Source: Magnolia sinica (taxonomy: Eukaryota > Streptophyta > Magnoliopsida > Magnoliales > Magnoliaceae). From it: DNA of 64,000 nt. The first letter of the stretch is position 1. Each line of letters begins with the position of its first letter. This document shows positions 12,061 through 24,698 of the stretch, piece after piece. The DNA is taken from contig NC_080579.1 of the NCBI RefSeq assembly GCF_029962835.1, positions 82,911,959 to 82,975,958 on the forward strand, written 5' to 3'. The position numbers and the translations under genes are program-made. A model generated the notes under the pieces. The model did not search any database. It was given only the letters and a program-made list of their open reading frames with translations, and had not been told where the DNA came from.

Positions 12061-12383
12061 AAAATAAAATAAAAAATAAAAAATAAAAAACTTTAACCAA
12101 ACCAACCTTAAAAGTATTTGTATTATGCCCTATTCCAACATGCACATGAGCAAGGTCAGGGTTGAGCGGACTAAAAGTGCAATATAGGAAACATACATGT
12201 GAGATGTGCCTCCTCAAAATTGGAGATGCATCTAAATAAACATGTTTATTTATTTATTTCGAGCTAGGATTTCAAGAAATAGGTAAAAACTCCATGCTTC
12301 TCTTGAAATTTCTTTGTCAATAGGTGGAGCACTGGTTTGGTATTAAGTTTCTCCGTGCCGTGTGTGCATAATGTGAAAAGCTG
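12061..12383. other. non-coding stretch
   Basis: A-rich simple sequence, then unique AT-rich DNA. No gene or repeat is recognised. Confidence 0.4.
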
Positions 12384-12806
12384 TATGTTGAGTGATTATA
12401 TCTTAGAGATAGCACGCTAAGAGGCTATTGCACTGTTAGATTCAACGAATTGACGCAAACCTAGCAGGTTGGGTGATTGTATCCTAGTGATAATGTGCTA
12501 GGAGGCTATTGCACTGTTAGATTCAAATGATTGACGTGATCCTAGCAAGTTGGGTGATTTTATCTCAAGTAGGGTGATTTTATCTTAGGGATAGCAAGCT
12601 AAAATGCTATTGCACCATCAGATTCAACGGATTGGCACAAACCTAACAAGCTGGGTGATTGTAACCAAGGGATAAGGTGCTAAGAGGCCACTGCACCATT
12701 TGATTCAACAAATTGACACGAACCTAACAAGTTAGGTCATTGTATCCTAGGGATAGCATGATAGGAGGCTACTCCACTGATTCAAGAGATTGGCACGGAC
12801 TTAGCA
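12384..12806. repeat. minisatellite, 81-bp period, ~5 units
   Basis: The GTGATT landmark recurs at 12392, 12473, 12554, 12655 and (as GTCATT) 12736. Spacing is exactly 81 bp except for one internal 20-bp duplication near 12554-12574. Each unit holds CTAAGAGGCTATTGCAC, GATTCAACGAATTGACG and AACCTAGCA motifs. The array ends in GCAAGAGTATCACATTCGAC, which to my recollection resembles leader sequence of plant Copia elements. No frame stays open across units. Confidence 0.8.
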
Positions 12807-13081
12807 AGAGTATCACATTCGACATGGATGTGGAGGGTAGGCTTTGCAATTCATGAAAAATGCTTTTGCAAATTAGTTATTTTGTTTATGCATTTTCTTT
12901 TGTTCCTAATTAAGTTTAAATAAATCTGAATTAAAAAGAATCCCACACCTATTTTGATGAATTGCAGAGCCTGACGTGTGGTTGTAAGTATATGAATGTG
13001 TGTGGCAAACCTCTGACTCACTTTGTTTATGAATGCTTACAAATCATTCCCATTTTTCACATATATTTCTAAACTACAGTT

Positions 13082-13248
13082 AAGGACGTGTGTTTGGATG
13101 CACGAGCATTTTGAATTGCGAACACTCAGTTTAATTAAGAGGAATTAACACATATTGATATTGAATTATTCTACCATTCAATTCATATATAATAAGTAAG
13201 CTGCTTTCAAATTGCAATTTGGAGCCCAAACACTCAATATGAATGATC
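13082..13248. mobile_element. possible small MITE (PIF/Harbinger-like ends)
   Basis: The ends GTGTGTTTGGATGCA and GAGCCCAAACACTC form an imperfect inverted repeat around an AT-rich core of about 140 bp. This resembles PIF/Harbinger-type MITEs, but no target duplication was confirmed. Confidence 0.3.
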
Positions 13249-13262
13249 ACGAAGGAAATTAA

Positions 13263-13808
13263 GTTTTGATTAGTTCCATCACAAATAATTGCTCAGATAA
13301 TATTAGTTGGGACTGGAGGAGGGGTGTTTATATGATCCACAGACAATATGAACAATATACACAGGTTAATTTTCAATTTATACAAGTGGGGGCAATGGTT
13401 TAGTGATCAAGACCAATGGCTTGCTGGGCCCCACCGTGGATTGACAATGCGCCGAAATCTACACGAGAGGATGATCTTAACTTTTCAATTGGTGCCCTCC
13501 AAATAGATGGTCAAGATTAGGATCACGATCCACATCGAAGTTTGGTCACTACGATCTCCTGATTTGAGACAATTGGAGGCAACCTTATGATTCAACAAAA
13601 AGAATCTGGATCGTTGACTTATTCAGATGATTGGATAGTTTCTAACTCGTTTATTCGGAAAGCACACGTATAATAGCAATCAATTAAGGCTACAAAATGG
13701 GCCAGGCTAGCTGATGGTTGTCCAAAGATGGCCCATTAATTACATGTCCAGGCCCAAGAATAACCCAGTCCGTTAGCCAACATTAGACCAATGGTGTGAA
13801 ATAAGCTA
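13263..13808. other. non-coding stretch
   Basis: Contains GGGCCCCACCGTGGATTG and related motifs of the window-wide MITE families but no complete element or gene. Confidence 0.4.
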
Positions 13809-13816
13809 GTTGGGCC

Positions 13817-13967
13817 TAGAGCTGTACACAAACCGAGTTAGCATGGTTAAATCGTTCGACTTGACTCAGCTCGAAACTTGACTCAAACCTGAGTCAGTTC
13901 GAATCAATTCGACTGGGATCGGGTTCACTTAATATAAATATTTTGTAAATATTTATATATTTCAATA

Positions 13968-14059
<92 letters not shown>

Positions 14060-14294
14060 ATATTATTATTATATATTATATATTATATATTAAAAACTCT
14101 AAAACCTAAACTCAAACTCAACACGTAGGCTCAAACTTGAACTTGGCTCGAGCTGGCCCGAGCTGCTGACCGAGCAGAGCCGAGCTGGCCAGTCAGGCTT
14201 GAGGACCGAGCAGAGCCAAGTTCAAGCTGGGGTTGCCTGGTAGCTGAGTCGAGCTGGGCCAAACTCAACTCGATTCGGCTTGTGTACATCTCTA
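13817..14294. mobile_element. hAT-like MITE with (TA)n expansion
   Basis: Inverted ends TAGAGCTGTACACAAACCG and, on the reverse strand, TAGAGATGTACACAAGCCG. The 8-bp flanks GTTGGGCC and ATTGGGGC match at 6 of 8 sites, the hAT duplication length. The interior is rich in GAGCTG/CTCGA motifs and carries a long (TA)n run. There is no transposase. Confidence 0.65.
13975..14053. repeat. (TA)n microsatellite
   Basis: An almost pure run of about 39 TA units inside the hAT-like MITE. Confidence 0.95.
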
Positions 14295-14302
14295 ATTGGG
14301 GC

Positions 14303-17169
14303 TCACCTGTCAGCCCGTTGGGTATCTTCAGGACCAGGCCTATTTGGACCGTTTATGGGCTTGAAGAATCAAGACTGTATAACAGCATGTGGACAACTCA
14401 GATTGAACCTGACCCAATGCTCTAGACTGGATTCAATCTGGGGCATTCATTAAGTCCATATCTTGAAAGGATCAATCTTAACTGTTGGATCGATGGTGTA
14501 TAGAGGGGCACAAAACACAATAATGTCATCTTCTCACATCCATTGGGCTGATCTTCTCTGAATAAACAGTTAGGATCATCCAATCAGTGTCATATTAGGC
14601 TATGAACCTTTTACAGTAAGGCCCACTTAGTGATCTAGAGCCAGTCAATGGGTGGTACTATATATGAAGGATTTTGGATGGGTGATGGCCACCAAGGACT
14701 GCATAGATGCAATTCCCCCGAATTGACTTCGAGTTGGTTGAGTCCGCTCCGGTTTTGGAGCATAGAATCAGCATCGAAATATGCCGAACCAGACCCAACT
14801 CAGCATCTATGGTCTACAAAGGCAAAGATGGTAAAAAAAATTTCACTGACCCACCAAAGCAAGAAAGAAGAGCCACATTTCTTTTGCTTTACTGCTCTTC
14901 TTTCATTTAGGCCAGCAGTCCATACAGGTGGGGCCCACTTGTCAGTGATCTATAATTATTTGGCTCCTTTTGCAGGTCCCTCCATGGATGTTCTGATGCC
15001 AAATAAATTTTTCTCATTGGATAATCCTAGCATTAATTGGCCTATAGAAATTAAGGATGGAAAAGATAAATATACCAGTTAAGCACGGCCGAACTCAGCC
15101 ACTGATACTTTCTTGAAAGGGATTCAACAATGCCAATCCAAAATTATCAGCATTTTCATTTGGGTTCCAAAATCTATTGCTGCATATGGGTCACTGTCTA
15201 TACTTTCTTTTTTAATTTCTATTTGCAGGTCTATTACTATGGCTGGGATTGTCCAGTGGGGAATCACTGTGAGGTGGGCCATAGTGAAAACAACGTCCAT
15301 CCATGCCAAATGTTAGGGTTGATAACTTGAGCTATCACCCAAATGATAAAACGCGCTAAAAATAAAAATAAAAATAAAAATCAAAGCAAACAATACCAAC
15401 TTGGTATTAACAATCATTCAACTCTAAGAATTACATGACATAGTAAGTAATTACAATGATCAATAAACATAAAAGAAAGATTATTCTGCACTTTAGCACT
15501 TAGTTTTGTTACAACATATACAAATCTAAATACATGCCATCTATTTTTCTACTTGGTAACCCTTATACTAACAAGGCCTAAACACTCTAGGTTGCACTGC
15601 TCACCATTGCTCCCACACTCTTCAGTGATCTTGATCTCTCATTCTCTCCAATAGTTGCTCTTCCTAAATGGTCTTGATCCTATAATCCTTCCTCAGTAGT
15701 CTTGATCTCTCTCCTCACTCTCGTAGCTCTCCTGGTCTTGCTATCATCCTCTTCAATGGTTTTAATCTCCCTCTATTGCCGGGTCTCCTACCTGCCGCTG
15801 CCCCCTTACGGTGTGTGCATCCCACCAATTAGTTAAGCATATCCCAAAGTGAATACTGTAATAGTTTACAGTTGTGAAGAAGGCCATATTTGAGATTATC
15901 AAGCATCGCATTCCCCATTTGGCTGAAAGAAAGGCGAGTTACTCAATGCATTTCTAGCCTAAAGAATGGCAAGCTATACTCTAATTACTTATATTAGGTA
16001 GCAGTAATTCCCTCTGCAATCCACCAAGAAGCTAAAAATATATTACTCCACTGAAAAAAATTAATGAACATCGACCAAACTACATTACATGGTTGAAATG
16101 AGAGGATAGGTCACAATAGCTCAACAACATTAATTGTAGCAGATTACCAAGATGAAAACCCACATATTTTGTGTGGTATCTTCATTAACAAAAACCATAG
16201 AAATTCTTAATCTTCTTTTTTGTCTTGTTTTCCTTGACTCAATCTCTTCGCTCTCATTTTCAAAACCCTCTATTTGCATCTCGCTGTTACAAGCAAAATA
16301 GAAATCTTACCAGGCTTGGAAGGAGTAATACCTGATTTTTGCATCTTTGAGAGCTTCAATATCTCTCAGAGAAGCTTTGAAGTTTCCCTACCTGATTGCC
16401 ACATCTACGGAGGCTTTAATCTCTCCCATGAAGCTTTAGAATCGCCTTAGTTTTACATCTTTTTAGAGCACTTTATTCTTCCTTGTCTTGAACGCAATGT
16501 GATATATTTTAAAAATCTTACAGTAGTCTTGCAAAACACACTAAACGATATTCACTTAGTATTATGGGTAGATTTAAAAATATCACATTTTATAAGAGAA
16601 AAATAAAAAAGTAAATATGTTGAGGAAATTGTTATCGAGATTTTTATGCTATAGTTCGTCAAAATTCGATTTCATGAAATATTACCTCCGTGAATCTATT
16701 ATCCCGGCAGCCGATCTTTGAAGGAGAGAGCTTCCAACGTTCATTTATTAGTTTTTTTAATTTAAAAATCAATTAAGTCGAGAATTGTATGGTTAAACTG
16801 GTTTGTGTAGGACACTTAACCCCTCTAACTTATGTTCCACCCAACAAAAAATTGGCCTATCAAATCATTGGAAGGGTTACATTGGATCTTCTTGGATCAT
16901 GTAAATTAATTATTATTTTTTATGGTATGGTCCACCTATGATTGGATCCACCATACTTTCTGTTCATCTAATCATCATGGTGCGGTGTATCTATGGGACT
17001 CCATGATGATGTTATCCTTAGGCCAATGGGGCCCTAGAATTCTTGACTTCAACAGTTTTAATATAAAAATAAAAAATAAAAATGAAGCATTTTTGTTAAT
17101 TTCACATGTCCAAAAGCACCCCTTCCCAATAACAACACGTGTGGGGCCCATCCGTCGACACCTTTACCC
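14303..17169. other. non-coding stretch with low-complexity and exon-like bits
   Basis: No complete gene. It includes CTTGATCTCTC-rich repeats near 15.6-15.8 kb, an (AAAAT)n tract near 15.36 kb and the exon-like motifs described at 16.32-16.44 kb. Short open frames near 14.65-15.33 kb overlap one another and show no domain. Confidence 0.4.
16322..16440 (-). pseudogene. exon-like tandem motif similar to left window edge
   Basis: Minus strand. Two ~60-bp units each read GCTTC...GAGAGAT(A)TT(G)AAGC...GATG..(A)AATCAGGTA. The peptide of one unit is SLRDIEALKDAKIR; the other is close to GEIKASVDVAIR. Both end at the same donor-like AATCAG|GTA seen at base 16. This is probably a decayed copy of the same exon or repeat; the class is unknown. 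Confidence 0.25.
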
Positions 17170-17235
17170 AGGAAAGAGTAAAGTAAAACGTGATTCGTAA
17201 AAGCAAAAGAGCCGTATTCTTTACCATGCTTGGTG

Positions 17236-17728
17236 TGTAAGAACTCTATTTAGTGGGCCTCACTGATCAACGGTCTGGATTGTTATACAGTTGGACTGGA
17301 TGATTGAGTAGACCAGTGGGCCCCACTTCAGGTGATGCGCTGCGCAGTCTATCTGCGCAGCTCTGCGTACTAGGGCTGGAATGCTATAGCTGTCTTACGC
17401 AGACAGCAGTTTGGGTTGAACTAGGATGCTACAACGTGGAGCATGAGAGAGAGAGAGTTGTGATGGGTTTCAAACTCCCTCTCCACAGACTCTATAAAAG
17501 AGAGCTAGGTCCCCAATCCTACACCACAGCAAAAATTCGAGTCCCATCTACTGATTTGCAGAAAGGGTGTGAAGGAGAGGAAGATCCTAAGTTCTACAGA
17601 TATTCTGGTATTCTTATCCGGCTTCCATGGCGGCGTCTCAGCTAGGTAAGCTATCTGAACCCCTGATCGCCATGTCCCATGCACAGAAAGATCCGTGGGC
17701 CTATTCCGCATTTAGATTAAGTCCCACA
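17236..17728 (+). repeat. Copia-2 5' LTR
   Basis: 493 bp, starts TGTAAGAACT and ends AGTCCCACA. It has a TATA box at 17493-17500. It contains a ~68-codon open frame that also appears in the other LTR and has no known domain. Confidence 0.97.
17493..17500 (+). promoter_or_regulatory. TATA box of Copia-2 LTR
   Basis: TATAAAAG, a strong plant TATA match about halfway through the LTR. It is repeated at 24463-24470. Confidence 0.7.
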
Positions 17729-17730
17729 GT

Positions 17731-17742
17731 TGGTATCAGAGC
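17731..17742 (+). other. primer-binding site, initiator tRNA-Met
   Basis: TGGTATCAGAGC begins two bases after the 5' LTR. It is the standard complement of the initiator tRNA-Met 3' end used by plant Copia elements. Confidence 0.95.
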
Positions 17743-19618
17743 GACTGTGCAAAGGCATGGATGATCAGATTCATCCATTAAATATTTGAATTCATAATCA
17801 TTTTTTTTCGAATTCCCAAATTAGGCAAATTGGAATTTCGAATTTTGAATTTAATTAGGGATTTCAGATTTGAATCCCCAAATTAAGAAAATTAGGGTTT
17901 TCATATTCGAATACCCCAAAATCAAAAGTAGATAAGGGATTTGGATTCGAAACCCTAAATACAGATGTTCAGATAAGGGATTTGGATTCGAAACCCTAAA
18001 TTCAGAGTTTCAGACTAAGGAATTTCGATTTGAAACCCTAATTACAGAAACCCATATTAGGAATTTTGAAAATCCTAAATCCGGTTATTCAGATCGGGGA
18101 TTTCTGATCAGAAATTAGGGTTTTCCAATTCAGAACACCCAAATCTGAAAATTAGGGATTTGGAATCCCATATCAGATTGGGGATTCCGAAACCGGTTCT
18201 TCCTGCGGACCCCTACCTGCGATTTGTGGAGCCGATTGCCATTGTCGATCTCCAGATTTACAGATGCAGGCTATGACACGCCATCTTCCCTTCAAACCAT
18301 GTTTCAGAGTCATTGTCGGCGTTGCATGGTTGAATCTTCATCGCTGGAGGCCATGTCCGCCGCTTCAAATGGCATTCTCGACACCATAGATCCATTGCAA
18401 CCCATCAGAACCTCCTGATAGCAAGCTACAGAGAGAGTAGCTTCTTCTCTTCTCATCAGGAAGGCAGTCTCTTCTCTGCTGCTTGCGGTGATAGAGGAAT
18501 CGCCTCTCTCCTCTGCTGCTTGCGAAGATGGGAGAACCGATTTTGGTTAGGTCGTTTATGATCTTATAAGCGGTCGAGTATGCAAACCCGCTTGCTTTCG
18601 CGTTTTCACCCGCGATTGGGATCCAATTACATATTAGGTTGGGCCCGAGGCTCGTGTTGGGCCCATTCGGGCCCATTCCATAAACGGAGATCCACTTCGT
18701 TGCTGAGCATGACACCTGATATGGTCCCATCTTGGACCATTCAATATCAATTAAGGTCATATGTAGGCTCACTTCTGATCATTCAGCATGAGCACTATAT
18801 TTGGATCTTTAGCTAAATTGATAATATATAGATCTATCCAATCACTTATGTTATTCCATTAAATCAATATATCATATAAGGGTTGAAAGTCAAAATTATA
18901 ATGCTCATTGATAATGATCATAACATGTAGAGTCTTGATTCGGTGTTATTATTGGCCGATCACCCATCTTTAAACGTTGATATGGACCGTTGGAATATAA
19001 GATGTGAAACTTTTTTCACTTTTAAGGAATTCCAAAAAGATCGGTATCAACTAACTTATGGACCGCATCGGACTAATTAAGAAATAATGCATAGAGAGGC
19101 ATGATTATAATAGCAATCTTAAAGTCTATATTTGTAGTTTTGAATTTGGTTGTGTTAGCCACCATAGTGACCTCAATCGATGAAAACTTTACAAGTACAG
19201 ACTTGTAACATTGGGATCAGAAAAATTGCATACAATTACGTTCACGTTTTTCATGCGTACGGTAACGAAAACATAGACGATTACCGTTTTGGCAGTCAAG
19301 TGAACGGGTGAAGTAAATGGTACTGGTAATGTAAAACTGAAAGACTCATCTCACCCATAGGTGTTGAGTGTCTCAAATTTACATGACTTACATCACTCAG
19401 CTTCATGTTCAGGAGGATCACTAACATGTTATTATTATCTCCCACAGGAAGAATGATGATGATGTAACAGATTCTCACCAGGATGTGATAGTTGGGCCCA
19501 TTTTCATCCTGGAAGATTCAGTTGATGCCTCCCTTAGCAACTGAATTGATTAACTTTGCCTGATATTTGTTTACATTCACAACATTCCTTTTGTGAAACT
19601 ATGAACTAATGTGAGTAT
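17743..19618 (+). other. Copia-2 untranslated leader with telo-box-like repeats
   Basis: An unusually long leader between the primer site and gag. From about 17.83 to 18.18 kb it repeats GGGATTTGGATTCGAAACCC with TAAAT, spaced about 42 bp in its clearest part. Each unit contains AAACCCTAA, the plant telo-box. From about 18.2 to 18.7 kb the sequence is more GC-rich and unlike the rest of the element. No domain is recognised there; captured host DNA is possible. Confidence 0.6.
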
Positions 19619-22600
19619 ATGTGTATCTCTTATATTTCAGTCTCAATTCCAACTAATACACATCAAGTCCCTGCCTTAAATGGATCTAATTATACTCAAT
19701 GGAAGAACGCCATTGAAGTTGTACTGGGTTGTCTTCAATTAGATCTTGCCCTGATAACACCAGAACCGCCAAAGCCATCTGATAATGCGACTGAAGCTGA
19801 ATATAATCGATGGGTTGCATGGTTTAGATCAAATGATACATGCCTGAAAGTCATTAAATATTCAATTTCTGAATCGATGAAGGGTGTCATGCCTGAAACA
19901 GATAAGGCTAAAGTTTTCCTGACTAAAATGGAAAAATATTTTAAGAAATCTGATAAATCTAAAGTGAGCATTCTTCTAAATAAATTGACTCACTCGTCCT
20001 ATGATGGAAAAGGCAACATCCGTGAATACATTGTAGAGCGGATCGAGGTCGTTTCTAAGATCCGTGTTCTAGGGCTTGCACTCACTGATGATCAACTGGT
20101 TCATTTGATCATGAACAACCTACCTCCCCAATTCGGCACGTTCCTGGTAAACTATAACACTCTGAAGGACATGTGGACATTGGATGAACTCATCACTCAG
20201 TGCGTCCAAGAAGAAGACAGGATCAGACAGATGATAAAAGTTCAAAATGTTAATATGGTGACTTCAGGACAAGGGCATGGGCAGGGGAATAAAGGTAAAA
20301 GGAAGAGGAAACAAGGTTCTAATAATGGATTCTCTGGTCCTCCATCTGGAAACCATGAGAATCAATCTGGAAATGGATCTAAACGCAAATGGGTTAAAGG
20401 CAAACCGTGCTTCTTTTGTAAAAAGACGGGTCATCTAAAGAAAGACTGCGAAGGTTTTAAGGATTGGCTCATAAAGAAAGGTAATCATTCTGTTCTTGTC
20501 TGTTTTGAATCTAATCTGACCGATGTGTCAGCGGATTCCTGGTGGATAGATTCAGGAACTACTATTCACATATGCACTTCTATGCAGGAATTACTACAGG
20601 CCAGGCCACCAACTGATGCGGAGCGCTCAGTATACGTAGGCAATGGTGTCAAAGTCGACGTGGAGGCAATAGGAGTCTATAGGCTTAAGTTGAAGTCTGG
20701 TCATTTTTTGAATTTAGTTAATACATTCTGTGTGCCGTCTATAAGACACAATTTAGTTTCAATTTCCTGTTTGGATAAGTTGGGATATTCGTTCCACTTT
20801 GGAAATAAAAGTTTTAGTATTTACTTTAATTCGATTAAAGTTGGAACCGGATCTTTAGTAAACAACTTATACCAGTTAGACTTGATTGCCTCTCACGTCT
20901 ATAATATTAATACCTTGCATGGAAATGTAGTGGGATCCAAGCGAAGACTAGACTATGAGAATTCCTCCATGTTGTGGCACAGGCGGCTATGCCATATATC
21001 TCGTGAGAGATTAGACAGGCTTGTGCGAGAAGGAATTTTGCATTCTCTAGACTTCTCTGACTATAAAGTATGCATTGATTGCATAAAAGGAAAACAGACT
21101 AGAACGAGAAAGAAAGGTGCAACCAGGAGTGTAGATCTATTAGAGGTTATACATACAGATATCTGTGGACCATTCCCTACAGCCTCATGGAGTGGCCACA
21201 AATATTTCATTACCTTTATAGATGACTACTCTCGCTTTGGGTACCTATACCTTATCAGTGAGAAATCAGATGCCCTGGATGCTTTTAAAATCTATAAAGC
21301 CGAGGTTGAAAATCAACTTGATAAGAGAATTAAAGTTGTCAGATCTGATCGTGGTGGTGAATACTATGGCAGATATGACGAATCAGGTCGCAATCCAGGG
21401 CCATTCGCTAAATACCTACAGGATTGTGGCATTGTTGCTCAGTACACTATGCCTGGTACTCCAGAGCAGAATGGAGTTGCTGAGAGACGTAATCGCACCC
21501 TTATGGATATGGTGCGAAGTATGGTCAGCAATTCAACATTACCAGAATCTCTGTGGGGTGATGCGATCAAAACCGCAGTTCATATATTAAACAGGGTTCC
21601 CAGCAAAGCAGTAAGCAAAACTCCTTTTGAGTTGTGGAATGGGAGAAAACCAAGTCTCCGATATCTACATGTTTGGGGTTGTTCTGCTGAGGCCAAAATT
21701 TATAACCCGCATGAAAAGAAGCTTGATCCTAGAACCATAAGTTGTTTCTTCATTGGATACCCAGAAAGATCAAAAGGCTATCGATTCTACTGTCCTTCCC
21801 ACTCGAGCCGGATTGGTGAGACTGGGGATGCCAGAGTCGGTGAGGACACTGAATACAGTGGGAGCACGAACATAAGAAATTTTGTATTTGAGGAACAAAG
21901 GACTGTGACTCCGTCATAGTCAATTCGGATCACGTGGACATTAATGATGCAGTCGATTCTGCAGTCACTGCAGAACACCACGTAGAACCTCATATACAAA
22001 CCACTGATGAGGAAAATCAAGATCAGACCCAACAAGCTGAACCATTAAGAAGATCTGAAAGAGAGAGAAGGCCTGTAAATCGAGACGATTACATCGTATA
22101 CTTACAGGAACACGACTTTGACATAGGGGTGGAAAAGGATCCTGAATCCTTTACACAAGTCAAACAAAGTGTTGATCCTTCTCGTTGGTTTAATGTCATG
22201 AAAGATGAATTGAAATCCATGCAGGACAATAAAGTATGGGATCTTGTAGAGTTACCCACTGGAATAAGGCCGATTGGTTGTAAATGGATATTTAAAACCA
22301 AACGGGACTCCAAAGGTAATGTCGAACGATATAAAACCAAACTTGTTGCCAAGGGTTTTAACCAACGTGAGGGCATTGACTTTAAGGAGACTTTCTCACC
22401 AGTATCAAAGAAAGACTCATTCAGGATCATAATGGCTCTTGTAGCTCATATGGATTTAGAGTTACATCAGATGGATGTAAAGACTGCATTTCTCAATGGG
22501 GATCTAAATGAGAATGTGTACATGTTGCAGCCCGAAGGTTTTTGTAGCTACTGGCACAGAACATTTGGTTTGCAAACTTAAGAAGTCCATCTATGGGTTG

Positions 22601-23722
22601 AAACAGGCATCGCGGCAGTGGTACCTTAAGTTTCATGAAGTAATTTCTTCATATGGCTTTGTAGAAAATACTGCAGATGAATGCATCTACATTAAAACCA
22701 GTGGGAGTAAGTTCGTTATGATGATTTTGTATGTTGATGACATTCTGTTAGCTAGCAGTGATACCAGAATGTTGAGCGACACCAAGAAATTTTTATCTCA
22801 AAAGTTTGAAATGAAAGACCTTGGTGAAGCTTCTTACGTCATCGGCATTGAGATTCGCCGTGACAGAACACTTGGACTGCTCAGCTTGTCACAGAGGACC
22901 TATATTGCTAGGGTACTCGAAAGGTATGGCATGCAAAATTGTGCTTCAGGAAAGTCGCCCATTGTGAAGGGCGACAAATTTGGTTTATTTCAGTGCCCAA
23001 AGAATGATTTAGAAAAGAATCGAATGAAAGAATTTCCGTACGCATCAGTAGTAGGGAGTATCATGTATGCTCAAGTCTGTACGCGACCGGACATTGCCTT
23101 TGTCACTGGAATGTTGGGAAGATATCTATCTGATCCAGGAATGCAACATTGGATAGCTGCAAAGAAAGTATTACGGTATCTTCAGAGAACAAAAGACTTC
23201 GGACTCACATACAGAAGGTCTGATCAGTTGGAGTTGATCGGATATTCAGATGCAGACTTCGTAGGCTGCGTCGATACTAAGAAGTCTACTTCAGGATACA
23301 TCTTCATGATGGCGGGAGGATCTGTGTCGTGGAAAAGCGTGAAGCAATCTACCACAGCCCCATCCACTATGGAAACTGAATTTATTGCTTGCCATGAGGC
23401 ATCTAATCAAGCACTATGGTTACAGAGTTTCTTCTCGGGTTTGCGGGTACTGGAGCATATCCGGAAACCGTTGAGAATATTTTGCGATAATTCGGCTGCT
23501 ATTTCCTTCTCTAGTAACAACAAGCATTCGTCAAGGTCAAGGCATATCGACATCAAGTATCTTGTTGTAAAGGAAAGGGTTCAGAATCATCAAGTGTCCG
23601 TGGAATTCATCGGCACTAAGCAGATGATTGCAGATCCGCTCACTAAAGGACTCCCTATCACGCCATTTCAGGAACATGTAATATCCATGGGAGTCATTGA
23701 TCCCACAGATGTTTTCAGTTAG
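19619..23722 (+). pseudogene. Copia-2 gag-pol region, nearly whole
   Basis: Polyprotein region with about two breaks. UBN2-type gag (starts near SIPTNTHQVPALNGSNYTQW); CCHC knuckle CFFCKKTGHLKKDC near residue 264; protease WWIDSGTTIHI near residue 308. The integrase has its HHCC zinc head near 20.97-21.09 kb, HTDICGPFP near 21.15 kb and SDRGGEYYGRY near 21.35 kb. The reverse transcriptase has KWIFKTKRD near 22.28 kb and the catalytic YVDDILLAS near 22.73 kb. RNase H has GYSDADFVGC near 23.24 kb and METEFIACHEAS near 23.37 kb. A TTTCAG acceptor-like site lies just before the conserved gag start. The Copia lineage is not assigned. Confidence 0.95.
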
Positions 23723-24210
23723 TGGGAGTTGAGCGTACTTTGATTTTCATAGACACTTAGAGATCTCGTTTTATACAGTTTGTTTGGACGATTTTGATAT
23801 AAAGATTTATTTCTGCTTATTTATATATATTTGCGCAAATTTTGAATAAGTGGAACTACAGTTATGTCTCGTTGGAGACATGAAAAAGCTTCAGGACCTC
23901 ATAAAGATAGGCACATATTATCACACTAAAGTGTGTAATCCTTATACCACATTTCCTAGTTCGTGATCTATGTCGTTAAGATTGAAAGTATTTGTGATCG
24001 CGCTTAGACTCACTTCGCCTAAATTAAATGTTGTGATGATTACCGCGTTTCGATACTGACTGTTTTGATGGACCAGATTGAATAGCATTACTCATATTGT
24101 CCAACTGTTTTCATTGGTTAACCATTCAGATATTTTCTTAAAATATCAAAACTTGTTTACAAAATTATTATATGTATAACTATCATTGACGTTGCTCAAT
24201 GAGGCCCAAG
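23723..24210 (+). other. Copia-2 3' untranslated region
   Basis: Non-coding sequence between the end of RNase H and the polypurine tract. No extra gene is seen. Confidence 0.7.
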
Positions 24211-24218
24211 TGGGAGAA
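24211..24218 (+). other. Copia-2 polypurine tract
   Basis: TGGGAGAA directly before the 3' LTR, typical of Copia plus-strand primers (AAGTGGGAGA). Confidence 0.85.
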
Positions 24219-24698
24219 TGTAAGAACTCTATTTAGTGGGCCTCACTGATCAACGGTCTGGATTGTTATACAGTTGGACTGGATGATTGAGTAGACCAGT
24301 GGGCCCCACTTCAGGTGATGCGCTGCGCAGCTCTGCGTACTAGGGCTGGAATGCTATAGCTGTCTTACGCAGACAGCAGTTTGGGTTGAACTAGGATGCT
24401 ACAACGTGGAGCATGAGAGAGAGAGAGTTGTGATGGGTTTCAAACTCCCTCTCCACAGACTCTATAAAAGAGAGCTAGGTCCCCAATCCTACACCACAGC
24501 AAAAATTCGAGTCCCATCTACTGATTTGCAGAAAGGGTGTGAAGGAGAGGAAGATCCTAAGTTCTACAGATATTCTGGTATTCTTATCCGGCTTCCATGG
24601 CGGCGTCTCAGCTAGGTAAGCTATCTGAACCCCTGATCGCCATGTCCCATGCACAGAAAGATCCGTGGGCCTATTCCGCATTTAGATTAAGTCCCACA
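24219..24698 (+). repeat. Copia-2 3' LTR
   Basis: 480 bp, identical to the 5' LTR apart from a 13-bp length difference. Followed by the target duplication TGGTG. Confidence 0.97.

Larger units (their letters stand above)
17236..24698 (+). mobile_element. Copia-2: very young Ty1/Copia LTR retrotransposon
   Basis: 7463 bp, flanked by the 5-bp duplication TGGTG (17231-17235 and 24699-24703). The LTRs (493 and 480 bp) show no substitution along their shared 480 bp and differ only by a 13-bp tandem duplication near CTGCGCAG. It has a perfect 12-base primer-binding site for initiator tRNA-Met, a long leader of about 1.9 kb, and gag, protease, integrase, reverse transcriptase and RNase H in Copia order. 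The coding part has about two breaks. With zero LTR substitutions it is probably well under one million years old. Confidence 0.97.

Noticed and set aside
14648-15330. Overlapping frames of 60-144 codons as genes
   Set aside because: Several frames overlap on both strands, show no domain, and contain MITE-like words (GTGGGGCCCACTTGTC).
24406-24615. Open frame repeated in both Copia-2 LTRs as a gene
   Set aside because: It spans the LTR promoter, has no domain, and is duplicated only because the LTRs are identical.
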